Assembly: GCF_035984415.1 (NCBI RefSeq)
Contig: NZ_CP130720.1
Coordinates: 4,216,001 to 4,280,000, forward strand
Direction of reading: 5' to 3'
Length of the DNA stretch: 64,000 bases
Source: Streptomyces sp. NBC_01296
GTDB lineage: Bacteria > Actinomycetota > Actinomycetes > Streptomycetales > Streptomycetaceae
Within the stretch, counting starts at the first letter, position 1; every line of letters begins with the position of its first letter. Under the pieces are notes generated by a model. That model had not been told where the DNA came from, searched no databases, and saw only the letters and a program-made list of their open reading frames with translations. The translations under genes and the position numbers were made by a program. Positions 49,161 through 57,414 of this stretch are shown in pieces.

Positions 49161-49372
49161 CACCCAACGGTCGTCGGTCACCGGGCGGCCTCGCCAGCGG
49201 TACGAAGGCCGGCCTCGGCGGCGGCGGCGTTGCGGATGCGGCTGATCTCGGCGGCGATGTCACGGGCCTCGCCGAGGTCGGCGACCTCTCCGGCGCGGGC
49301 CTCAAGCACGTGGAGTCGGGCGGCGGTCTCCGGGTGTCGGGCAATGGCCACCTCAACAGCCCACGCCTCCGT
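49161..49372. repeat. 212-bp duplicated segment, copy A
   Basis: It aligns without gaps to 55987-56198. It covers the end of the 49178 gene and a short flank. This copy is in an intact gene; the other is truncated. Confidence 0.8.
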
Positions 49373-49546
49373 GAAGGTGCGGAGGGGAATGGCGGAAACG
49401 TCGGCGCGCGCGCGGGCGGTGCTGGCTGCGCGGTCGCGGTCGAAGTCGGCGAGCAGCTGCGGGGCCACCTGGGCGAGGGCGGCGCGGATCGCCTCGGGCT
49501 GGGTGGGCGGCTGTGGGACAGCGGACGGCTGGGGCGCGGTGCTCAT
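49178..49546 (-). CDS. Hypothetical protein, second gene of small cassette
   Basis: This 122-residue helical protein is rich in Ala/Glu/Arg (AIRAALAQVAPQLLADFDRDRA, VAIARHPETAARLHVLEARAGE). No domain was recognised. Its start overlaps the upstream small gene by four bases. A truncated copy of its C-terminal half lies at 56004-56198. The pair occupies a 940-bp unit bounded by tRNA-end repeats, so it is probably part of a small integrated element. Confidence 0.6.
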   Translation of the reverse strand: MSTAPQPSAVPQPPTQPEAIRAALAQVAPQLLADFDRDRAASTARARADVSAIPLRTFTEAWAVEVAIARHPETAARLHVLEARAGEVADLGEARDIAAEISRIRNAAAAEAGLRTAGEAAR

Positions 49547-49830
49547 GCGGCTTCGGTCCTCTCCTCCTGGTCAAGTTCGCCCGCACGGTAGGCGTTGGCA
49601 AGGGTGGTGACGTGCTGGCGGGACCAGCCGACGCGGCGGCCTGCCGCAGCCTTCTGCCCGTAGCGGTCGGCGGAGCCGATCCGGCCCACCGTGCGATTGA
49701 GGTGCGCCTGCGCCCGCGCAAGGGCCTGCTCGGCCCGGCGGACGGCCTTGAGGGCGTCGTCCAGGTCGGTCTTCTCGTCGTCGGTCAGGGGTTCACTCTC
49801 GGCTCGCACAACCCGAGCATAAACCGTCAC
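49543..49830 (-). CDS. Hypothetical protein, first gene of small cassette
   Basis: This 95-residue protein has a coiled-coil-like helix (DLDDALKAVRRAEQALARAQ) followed by RVGWSRQHVTTLANAYRAG, which resembles a helix-turn-helix recognition segment. It could be a small DNA-binding protein of a mobile element. It overlaps the downstream gene by four bases. Confidence 0.6.
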   Translation of the reverse strand: MTVYARVVRAESEPLTDDEKTDLDDALKAVRRAEQALARAQAHLNRTVGRIGSADRYGQKAAAGRRVGWSRQHVTTLANAYRAGELDQEERTEAA

Positions 49831-50023
49831 CGTGACTTGACGCTATGGGGCTCTCCCGCTGGAGGACAGACAGGAGCCATGCGAAGCCGCCGGCCGTGCC
49901 ACAACGTGCCGGTAGAGGCGGTAAGCAGCGGTCACCAGAGGGCTCGACGGGGCCGCTCCTGCGCCACTCCTGGCCACCATCTCAGCAGGTCAGAGGCTGT
50001 GCAGGCCCTTGAGTGCCGGGGGA

Positions 50024-50065
50024 TTCCCAAGCTTATAGCGCGGGTTCGATTCCCGTCATCCGCTC
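50024..50065 (+). repeat. tRNA-Gly 3'-end repeat, copy 2
   Basis: 42 of 42 bases are identical to the tRNA-Gly 3' half, followed by a hairpin and the same GTTGTCTAGACC string as after the tRNA. It is an attachment-site copy marking an element boundary. Confidence 0.9.
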
Positions 50066-50426
50066 TTGCAAGAAGGCCCAGGTCAGCGACCTGGTCCTTC
50101 TTCGTTGTCTAGACCCATTCAGCCTCGCAGCGCCCTCCGCGCACGCCAACTCGCAGGAATGCCCTGCTCGGAGGGCCTTTCGCGGGCCGTGCACCACGCG
50201 AACGTGAGGGCGTCTCGCATCGCGGCACAAAGCCGGGCACGTAACCGCCCACCCAGGCCCGCCAGTTCGCGACGACGGGCTCCGGCCCCCGCCCTTGGAG
50301 CGACAGGAAAGACGCGCCGCGTCCGACACGCGGGCGGGCGCCCGCCGTTCGACAGAAGATCCGGCACACCGGTCGGAGCCCGTGTCCGGCTCCCGGCGGA
50401 TGCGCCGCGGGAGACCGCCTGGGGGG
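50066..50426. other. Region without a gene between the attachment repeat and dhaK
   Basis: Beyond the terminator hairpin at its left end, I see no coding frame with family character. The dhaL and dhaM genes that commonly follow dhaK are absent here. Confidence 0.5.
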
Positions 50427-51434
50427 TCAGCGGCCCCAGCGCAGCGCTGCCGTCTGCACCGGCGCGTCCCACAGCCGCAGCATTTCCTCGTCGGCCCGGC
50501 ACAGCGTCACCGAGCACCCCGCCATGTCCAGCGAGGTGACGTAGTTCCCCACAAGGGTCCGGGCCACCTGTACGCCCCGTGCCGCCAGCACCCGGGCCAC
50601 CTCCGCGTGGAATCCGTACAGCTCCAGCAACGGCGTCGCGCCCATCCCGTTCACCAGGGCCAGTACCGGCCCGTCGGCGGTCGGGGTCGCGTTCGCCATG
50701 TCGTCCAGCACGGAGCCCACCGCGACCTCCGCGATCTCCCCCGCCGACATCATCGGGCGCCGCTCCCGGCCCGGCTCCCCGTGGATCCCGATGCCCAGCT
50801 CGAGCTCGCCGTCCGGCAGATCGAAGGTGGGACTGCCCTTGGCGGGCGTGGTGCAGGCGCTCAGCGCCACGCCGAAGCTGCCCGAGGCCTCGTTGACCCG
50901 CCGGGCGATGGCGGCGACCTGCTCCAGGGGAGCGCCCTCCTCCGCCGCCGCCCCGGCGATCTTCTCGACGAAGAGCGTGGCCCCCGTCCCCCGGCGCCCG
51001 GCGGTGTAGAGGCTGTCGGTCACGGCGACGTCGTCGTTGACCAGCACCCGCTCGACCCGAATGCCGTCCTCCTCGGCGAGCTCGGCGGCCATGTCGAAGT
51101 TCAGCACGTCCCCGGTGTAGTTCTTGACGACGAACAGCACCCCCTGGCCGGAGTCCACGGCCTTGGCCGCCCGCACCATCTGGTCGGGCACGGGGGAAGT
51201 GAACACTTCGCCCGGGCAGGCGGCGGACAGCATTCCGGGTCCGACGAAGCCCGCGTGCAAGGGCTCGTGTCCGGAGCCGCCGCCGGAGACGAGACCGACC
51301 CGCCCGCCCTGCCGCGCGTCCCGCCGTACGACGACCCGGGCCTCGGCGTCCACGTCCAGGTCCGGGTGGGCTGCGGCCAGCCCCCGGAGGGCGTCGGCGA
51401 CCACGGTCTGCGGACTGTTGATCAGCATCTTCAT
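50427..51434 (-). CDS. dhaK: Dihydroxyacetone kinase DhaK subunit
   Basis: This 335-residue substrate-binding subunit shows GLVSGGGSGHEPLHAGF, KNYTGDVLNFDMAAELA, and GIGIHGEPGRERR with the His that binds dihydroxyacetone covalently. It needs DhaL (ADP/ATP) and usually a PTS-type DhaM to phosphorylate dihydroxyacetone, but neither follows; an attachment repeat lies 360 bases downstream. The start is the ATG of MKMLINSPQ. It is divergent from glpF, and both serve three-carbon metabolism. Confidence 0.93.
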   Translation of the reverse strand: MKMLINSPQTVVADALRGLAAAHPDLDVDAEARVVVRRDARQGGRVGLVSGGGSGHEPLHAGFVGPGMLSAACPGEVFTSPVPDQMVRAAKAVDSGQGVLFVVKNYTGDVLNFDMAAELAEEDGIRVERVLVNDDVAVTDSLYTAGRRGTGATLFVEKIAGAAAEEGAPLEQVAAIARRVNEASGSFGVALSACTTPAKGSPTFDLPDGELELGIGIHGEPGRERRPMMSAGEIAEVAVGSVLDDMANATPTADGPVLALVNGMGATPLLELYGFHAEVARVLAARGVQVARTLVGNYVTSLDMAGCSVTLCRADEEMLRLWDAPVQTAALRWGR

Positions 51435-51670
51435 CGTGTGCCTCCCGGTCGGGGCCGGCGATCCATACGAACAGTGTGCTGCCACGCCGCGGACATCCGC
51501 GAGAGCTCGGTCGGCCGCCTCGGAGGAGGACCGGGAATCCGAAGCGGGCACCGGCCTCCGCGGGACCGGACCGCCCTCGCCTTTCCGGTACGGGCGACCC
51601 GTCTTACGCTGAACCGGGGGGCTCGGGGCAGTCGAATGCCGGTCTTCGGACCGGCGGGAAGCGGGCACCC

Positions 51671-52519
51671 ATGAAGGAGCGCCTCAAAGCGCATGGGCTG
51701 ATCGGCGAACTCTCTGCCGAATTCGCCGGCACCATGATCCTCATCCTCTTCGGCTGTGGTGTCGTGGCCCAGGTGGTCGCCGGCGGAGCCCTGACGGACC
51801 CCGCGGGCGGCCTCGGAAACCACGACAGCATCGCCTGGGCCTGGGGTCTCGGCGTGACCCTGGGCGTCTACGTCGCGGCAAGGCTGAGCGGCGCCCACCT
51901 CAATCCCGCGGTGACCGTCGCCCTCGCGACCTTCAAGGGATTCCCGTGGAAGAGGGTCGCCCCCTACGCGCTGGCCCAGCTCGCCGGAGCCTTCGTGGCG
52001 GCCCTGATCGTCCGCTGGAACTACACCGAGGCGCTGGCCAAGGCCGACCCCGGTCACACCATCAAGACGCAGGGCGTCTTCTCCACGCTCCCGGCCAACG
52101 GAAACACCAACCTGCCGGTGACCGAGTGGGGCGCACTGCGCGACCAGATCATCGGCACCGCGATCCTGCTGATGCTGATCTTCGCGGTCACGGACCTGCT
52201 GGGCACGCCTCCCGGCGCCAACCTGGCCCCGTTCATCGTCGGCCTGATCGTCGTGGCCATCGGCATGGCGTGGGGCACCAACGCCGGGTACGCGATCAAC
52301 CCGGCCCGTGACCTCGGCCCCCGGCTGGCCAGCTTCCTCACCGGGTACGGCGGGGCATGGAGAGATCAGTACGGCAACTTCTACTTCTGGGTGCCGATCA
52401 TCGGCCCGTTCATCGGCGGTGTGCTGGGTGCGGGTATCTACAAGCTCCTCATCGGCCGGTTCCTGCCGACCGCCGAACCGGAGCCTCCCGGACGCGTACC
52501 GGCACCGGAGGAGAGCTGA
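51671..52519 (+). CDS. glpF: Glycerol uptake facilitator (aquaglyceroporin)
   Basis: This 282-residue MIP channel has six transmembrane helices and two half-helix loops: HLNPAV (N near residue 78) and AINPARDLGPR (N near residue 210). The Asp after the second NPAR is the signature of glycerol facilitators rather than water channels. It is the first gene of glpF-glpK-glpD; an ATG after GGGCACCC is used as the start. It admits glycerol by diffusion for trapping by GlpK. Confidence 0.95.
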   Translation: MKERLKAHGLIGELSAEFAGTMILILFGCGVVAQVVAGGALTDPAGGLGNHDSIAWAWGLGVTLGVYVAARLSGAHLNPAVTVALATFKGFPWKRVAPYALAQLAGAFVAALIVRWNYTEALAKADPGHTIKTQGVFSTLPANGNTNLPVTEWGALRDQIIGTAILLMLIFAVTDLLGTPPGANLAPFIVGLIVVAIGMAWGTNAGYAINPARDLGPRLASFLTGYGGAWRDQYGNFYFWVPIIGPFIGGVLGAGIYKLLIGRFLPTAEPEPPGRVPAPEES

Positions 52520-52627
52520 CCGGATCCGGGGCGGGCGGAACACGGCACGGCACGTCGGTTCGTCCCGTCCGTCCCGTCCCGGACGGACAGCCCCCACACA
52601 CGGCATCCCAAGAGGAGGCGGCACCCC

Positions 52628-54145
52628 ATGGCTGACTTCGTCGGCGCAGTGGACCAGGGGACCACGAGCACCCGTTTCATGATCTTCGACCACGCCGGCA
52701 ACGAGGTGGCGCGGCACCAGCTGGAGCACTCCCAGATCCTCCCGCGCTCGGGGTGGGTCGAACACGACCCGGTGGAGATCTGGGAACGCACCAACTCGGT
52801 GATCCAGAACGCCCTGCGGCACGGAAACCTCGACGCCTCCGACCTGGCGGCCGTCGGCATCACCAACCAGCGCGAGACGACCGTCGTCTGGGACCCCCGC
52901 ACCGGCCGCCCGTACTACAACGCCATCGTCTGGCAGGACACCCGTACCGACTCCATCGCCGCGGCACTGGAGCGCGGCGGCCAAGGCGACATCATCCGCC
53001 GCAAAGCGGGGCTGCCACCGGCCACCTACTTCTCCGGCGGCAAGATCCAATGGATCCTGGAGAACGTCGACGGCGTGCGGGAGGCCGCCGAGCAGGGCCA
53101 TGCCCTCTTCGGCAACACCGACTGCTGGGTGCTGTGGAACCTCACCGGCGGACCCGATGGCGGCGTCCACGCCACCGACGTCACCAACGCCAGCCGCACC
53201 ATGCTCATGGACCTGGAGACCCTCGACTGGGACGACGAACTGCTCGGCTTCTTCGGCGTACCCCGGGCCATGCTGCCCACCATCAACCCGTCCTCCCACC
53301 CGGAGGCGTACGGACGGACCCGCACCTCCCGGCCGCTGCGCGAGGCCATTCCCATCACCGGTGTCCTCGGCGACCAGCAGGCGGCCACCGTCGGGCAGGT
53401 CTGCTACGCGCCCGGCGAGGCGAAGAACACGTACGGAACCGGCAACTTCCTGGTGCTCAACACCGGGACGGAACTGGTCCGCTCGCAGCACGGCCTCCTG
53501 ACCACCGTGGCGTACCAGTTCGGCGACAGCCCCGCGATCTACGCCCTCGAAGGATCCATCGCGGTCACCGGCTCCGCCGTGCAATGGCTGCGCGACCAGC
53601 TGAAGATCATCGGTGACGCCGCCGAGAGCGAACGTCTGGCCCGCACGGTCGAGGACAGCGGCGGCATCTACTTCGTCCCCGCCTTCTCCGGCCTGTTCGC
53701 CCCGTACTGGCGCTCCGACGCCCGCGGCGCGATCGTCGGTCTGGCCCGCTACCACGACAACGGCCACCTGGCGCGGGCCACTCTGGAGGCCATCTGCTAC
53801 CAGACCCGCGACGTGGTGGAAGCCATGGAGCAGGACTCCGGTGTCCACCTCGACGTGCTCAAGGTCGACGGCGGAGTCACGGCCAACGACCTGTGCATGC
53901 AGACCCAGGCCGACGTCCTCGGCGTACCGGTCAGCCGTCCGGTCGTCGCCGAGACGACCGCGCTCGGCGCCGCCTACGCGGCCGGGCTCGCCACCGGCTT
54001 CTGGCGCGACACGGACGAACTGCGCACCCACTGGCAGGAGTCCAAGCGCTGGGCGCCCGAGTGGTCGGAGGAACGGCGCACGGAAGGGTACGAGGGCTGG
54101 AAGCGGGCGGTGGAGCGCACGCTCGACTGGGCCAAGGTCGAATAG
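52628..54145 (+). CDS. glpK: Glycerol kinase
   Basis: This 505-residue FGGY-family kinase converts glycerol to sn-glycerol 3-phosphate. It has DQGTTSTR at residues 9-16, GITNQRETTVVW, NAIVWQDTRT, and YGTGNFLVLNTG in the second domain. GAGGAGG lies 8-10 bases before the ATG. It lies 108 bases after glpF and 48 bases before glpD. Confidence 0.97.
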   Translation: MADFVGAVDQGTTSTRFMIFDHAGNEVARHQLEHSQILPRSGWVEHDPVEIWERTNSVIQNALRHGNLDASDLAAVGITNQRETTVVWDPRTGRPYYNAIVWQDTRTDSIAAALERGGQGDIIRRKAGLPPATYFSGGKIQWILENVDGVREAAEQGHALFGNTDCWVLWNLTGGPDGGVHATDVTNASRTMLMDLETLDWDDELLGFFGVPRAMLPTINPSSHPEAYGRTRTSRPLREAIPITGVLGDQQAATVGQVCYAPGEAKNTYGTGNFLVLNTGTELVRSQHGLLTTVAYQFGDSPAIYALEGSIAVTGSAVQWLRDQLKIIGDAAESERLARTVEDSGGIYFVPAFSGLFAPYWRSDARGAIVGLARYHDNGHLARATLEAICYQTRDVVEAMEQDSGVHLDVLKVDGGVTANDLCMQTQADVLGVPVSRPVVAETTALGAAYAAGLATGFWRDTDELRTHWQESKRWAPEWSEERRTEGYEGWKRAVERTLDWAKVE

Positions 54146-54193
54146 GTTCCGGCCGATCCGGCCACGCGTGCCCACAGCACTGAGGAGGAGACC

Positions 54194-55906
54194 ATGGTCG
54201 ATCCGGTGGCCCTCTCACCCCAAGCCCGCACGCAGTCCCTCGCCGACATGGGACGGGGCGAACTCGACGTCCTCGTCGTCGGAGGCGGCGTCGTCGGCAG
54301 CGGAGCCGCCCTGGACGCCGCCACCCGGGGCCTGAGCGTCGGACTCGTCGAAGCCCGCGACTGGGCCTCGGGCACGTCCAGCCGCTCCAGCAAACTCATC
54401 CACGGCGGCCTGCGTTACCTGGAGATGCTCGACTTCCGCCTCGTCGCCGAAGCCCTCAAGGAACGGGGCCTCCTGCTCCGGTACCTCGCCCCCCACCTGG
54501 TGCGTCCGGTGCCGTTCCTCTATCCCCTGCAACACCGCCTCGCGGAGCGCCCGTACGTCGGCAGCGGCGTGCTGCTGTACGACGCGATGGCCAGGGCCTC
54601 CGGCAACTCCGGCGGCCTGCCCGTCCACCGCCACCTGAGCAAGCATCGGGCCTTGCGCGAGGCGCCCGCGCTGCGCTCCGACACCCTGGTGGGAGCCATC
54701 CAGTACTGGGACGCCCAGGTCGACGACGCCCGGCACACCCTGTTCCTCGCCCGTACGGCCGCCTCGTACGGGGTGCTGGCCACCAACCGGACCCGCGTCA
54801 GCCGCTTCCTGCGGCAGGGCGAGCGGGTGGTCGGCGCCGTGGTCACGGACCTGGAGAGCGGCGCGGAGACGGAGGTGCGGGCCAAGCAGGTCATCAACGC
54901 GACCGGGGTGTGGACGGACGACACCCAGGCCATGGCCGGCACCCGCGGCCAGTTCCACGTCCGCGCCTCCAAGGGCGTCCACCTGCTCGTCCCCCGTGAC
55001 CGCATCAACTCCCGCACCGGTCTGATCCTGCGCACCGAGAAGAGCGTGCTGTTCGTCATCCCCTGGGGCCGGCACTGGATCATCGGGACCACCGACACGG
55101 ACTGGACGCTCGACAAAGCCCACCCCGCGCTCAGCTCCAAGGACGTCACCTACCTGCTGGAACACGTCAACAGCGTCCTGGCCACCCCACTGGTCCCCGA
55201 GGACGTCGAGGGCGTCTACGCCGGCCTGCGCCCCCTGCTGTCCGGCGAGGCGGCGGAGACCAGCAAGCTGTCCCGGGAGCACCTCGTCGCCCATCCGGTA
55301 CCCGGACTCGTCGTGGTGGCGGGCGGCAAGTACACCACGTACCGGGTGATGGCCAAGGACGCGGTCGACGAGGCCGTCCGAGGCCTGGACGAGAAGGTCC
55401 CCGACTGCATCACGCACCGCGTTCCGCTGCTGGGCGCCGACGGCTATCCGGCTCTGTGGAACTCGCGGCACCGGCTCGCCGGGCGCTCCGGGCTCCATGT
55501 CGCGCGCATCGAGCACCTCCTGAACCGCTACGGCTCCCTGGCGCCCGAACTGCTCGCCCTGGTGGCGGCCGACCCCGCACTCGGCGAGGCACTGCCGAGC
55601 TCCGACGACTACCTGAGGGTCGAGGCCGTGTACGCCGTGACCCACGAGGGAGCTCGCCACTTGGAGGATGTCCTCGCCCGGCGCACCCGGATCTCCATCG
55701 AGTCCTGGGACCGCGGGGTGGACGCGGCGCCGACCGTATCCCAGCTGATGGCGCCCCACCTGGGATGGGACCGGGCGCACCAGGACCGCGAGGTCGACCA
55801 CTACCTCAAGCGCGTGGCCGCCGAGCGCGAGGCCCAGCAGCAGCCGGACGACCGGACCGCCGACGCGGTGCGGCTCGGCGCCCCCGACATCATCCCGGTG
55901 AGCTGA
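54194..55906 (+). CDS. glpD: Glycerol-3-phosphate dehydrogenase (FAD)
   Basis: This 570-residue membrane-associated flavoenzyme oxidises glycerol 3-phosphate to dihydroxyacetone phosphate and feeds electrons to quinone. The dinucleotide-binding motif is VLVVGGGVVGSGAALDAATRG. GTSSRSSKLIHGGLRYLE is the family block after it, and a C-terminal helical domain completes it. GAGGAG lies 8 bases before the ATG. It closes the glycerol operon. Confidence 0.96.
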   Translation: MVDPVALSPQARTQSLADMGRGELDVLVVGGGVVGSGAALDAATRGLSVGLVEARDWASGTSSRSSKLIHGGLRYLEMLDFRLVAEALKERGLLLRYLAPHLVRPVPFLYPLQHRLAERPYVGSGVLLYDAMARASGNSGGLPVHRHLSKHRALREAPALRSDTLVGAIQYWDAQVDDARHTLFLARTAASYGVLATNRTRVSRFLRQGERVVGAVVTDLESGAETEVRAKQVINATGVWTDDTQAMAGTRGQFHVRASKGVHLLVPRDRINSRTGLILRTEKSVLFVIPWGRHWIIGTTDTDWTLDKAHPALSSKDVTYLLEHVNSVLATPLVPEDVEGVYAGLRPLLSGEAAETSKLSREHLVAHPVPGLVVVAGGKYTTYRVMAKDAVDEAVRGLDEKVPDCITHRVPLLGADGYPALWNSRHRLAGRSGLHVARIEHLLNRYGSLAPELLALVAADPALGEALPSSDDYLRVEAVYAVTHEGARHLEDVLARRTRISIESWDRGVDAAPTVSQLMAPHLGWDRAHQDREVDHYLKRVAAEREAQQQPDDRTADAVRLGAPDIIPVS

Positions 55907-56003
55907 ACGGCCGCACGCCGGGGGGGCCGCCACGGCGGACGCCGGGTAGCGGCGACGCGTCCGTGCCCCGACCATGCCCTTTCCCACACCCAACGGTCAT
56001 CGG

Positions 56004-56198
56004 TCACCGGGCGGCCTCGCCGGCGGTACGGAGGCCGGCCTCGGCGGCGGCGGAGTTGCGGATGCGGCTGATCTCGGCGGCGACGTCCCGAGCCTCGCCA
56101 AGGTCGGTGACCTCTCCGGCGCGGGCCTCAAGCGCGCGGAGCCGGGCGGCGGTCTCCGGGTGTCGGGCAATGGCCACCTCGACGGCCCATGCCTCCGT
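56004..56198 (-). pseudogene. Truncated copy of the 49178 gene
   Basis: Only the last 64 codons, from TEAWAVEV to TAGEAAR, match the intact gene, at high identity. The 5' half is missing, with the homology ending abruptly at 56198. It lies within the 212-bp duplicated segment (55987-56198). Confidence 0.8.
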
Positions 56199-56337
56199 TG
56201 GTAAGCAGCGGCCGACAGAGGGGATGGGCGTCATCCGTGTGCCTCGCTTCGCAGCCGACATGATGCAGACCGTCGCCGTGCGTGTCAGCGTGATCCGAGA
56301 GGAATCCGTACCCCACGCATCAAGAGGAGTCGCCGTC

Positions 56338-56541
56338 ATGGACGGTTCGCAGGACAAGCGTCAGGAGTCGGGCAAGGGCCGCGAGGCGCAGGAACAGCAT
56401 CGCCGCCCCGGAGACCCCGCGCAGCCCCAGCCGGGCAAGCAGTCCCGTGAGAAGGGACAGAAGCCCGGCCAGAAGGAGACCTCGCGCCGCCGCGAGGACG
56501 ACCTGCTGCGCGAAGAGGACCTGCACGACGAGGGGCTCTGA
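56338..56541 (+). CDS. Small highly charged protein
   Basis: This 67-residue protein is composed almost entirely of Lys, Arg, Glu, Gln, Gly and Pro (KRQESGKGREAQEQHRRPGD and so on). It is probably intrinsically disordered, like small stress or nucleic-acid-associated proteins. AAGAGGAG lies 8 bases before the ATG. No family was recognised. Confidence 0.6.
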   Translation: MDGSQDKRQESGKGREAQEQHRRPGDPAQPQPGKQSREKGQKPGQKETSRRREDDLLREEDLHDEGL

Positions 56542-56568
56542 CCAGCGCACCACACGCCCGGAACCCGG

Positions 56569-56670
56569 CCGGGTGATCGGCCCGAGATGCCCCGTCAACA
56601 CGCTGATCAGCGCCGGAAGATCGGTTCCGATGTCGCGGGTGCGCGGCCACCACGCACCGTCCAGGAGCCC
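56569..56670 (-). pseudogene. DUF5994 gene fragment
   Basis: About 100 bases match the part of the DUF5994 gene at 61042-61545 that encodes LLDGAWWPRTRDIETELPAL through GHLGPITRV, with only scattered changes. No start or end is present. It sits directly before the last attachment-like repeat. Confidence 0.7.
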
Positions 56671-56686
56671 TGGAGGGCCGCCACGG

Positions 56687-56757
56687 CTCCCGTCATCCGG
56701 TCTTGAAAGAAGGCCCAGGTCACAGACCTGGGCCTTCTCTATTGCCTAGACCTCCGT
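56687..56757 (+). repeat. tRNA-Gly 3'-end repeat, copy 3 (partial)
   Basis: CTCCCGTCATCCGGTCTTG matches the last 15 or so bases of the tRNA repeat. It continues into the same terminator hairpin and a TTGCCTAGACCT string as at copies 0 and 2. It marks the right border of the island. Confidence 0.8.
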
Positions 56758-57414
56758 CGGCTACTTGGGCAGGCCTACCACCCGCGGCAGGTGCAGCGAG
56801 TGCGCCGCACCGCCCCCGGGCAGCGCGCTGCCATGAGGTCGGGCCCACCAACGCATGCCGTCTGCGCGAGACTTCGGACTTGGCCCCGCGGGCCGTGGTC
56901 GCCCACGGATGCCCGCCGGTTCAGCGGTGCGGCAGCAGCGGACGCCCGGCCTCGGTGACTGCGAAGTGCACGGACTTCTGATCGCAGCGCGGCCGGCGCC
57001 TCGCCTTCACCGCCGGCCCCCCGTCGCGTCCGCCGGGTCGACGGCCTCGGGACCTGAGCCGCTGATCTCGCACGTCAAGCGGATCAGATCCAGCCTGTCC
57101 GCGCGTGCTCCCCACTGTGACCACGCAACCGATTCGCACGGACGTGCGATACATCTGCCTTCCTGACGCTGCGTCACTCATGCAGCCCCTTTTTTCCGAT
57201 TTGTGGTCTATTGCTGTGAAATATGCGTGAATACTGCCGGGTGACGGCGCATCACCACCCCTGACAGGGAGTCGTTCTGCGGGTCCCCCTGCTCAGGGTG
57301 AGCCTGCGCGCCGACGCAGGTAGGGAGCTTGCGGCCCTGAGCAGTCATCGTCGCGGGCGCTCGGAACCCTCCTTCGGGAGGACTGAGGATCGAAGCAACA
57401 AGAAAGGTCCTGCT
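56758..57414. other. Intergenic region
   Basis: No coding frame with family character was recognised. The last bases include GGAGGACTGAGG and AAAGG upstream of the collagen-like gene. Confidence 0.4.

Noticed and set aside
49900..50030. GTAAGCAGCGG match to 56200, considered as an extension of the 212-bp duplication
   Set aside because: It is only a short match at a different offset, too weak to call a repeat.
56921..57181. Short reverse open frame ending in VHFAVTEAGRPLL
   Set aside because: The end vaguely resembles a small regulator C-terminus, but the rest is noise and no start or ribosome site is visible.
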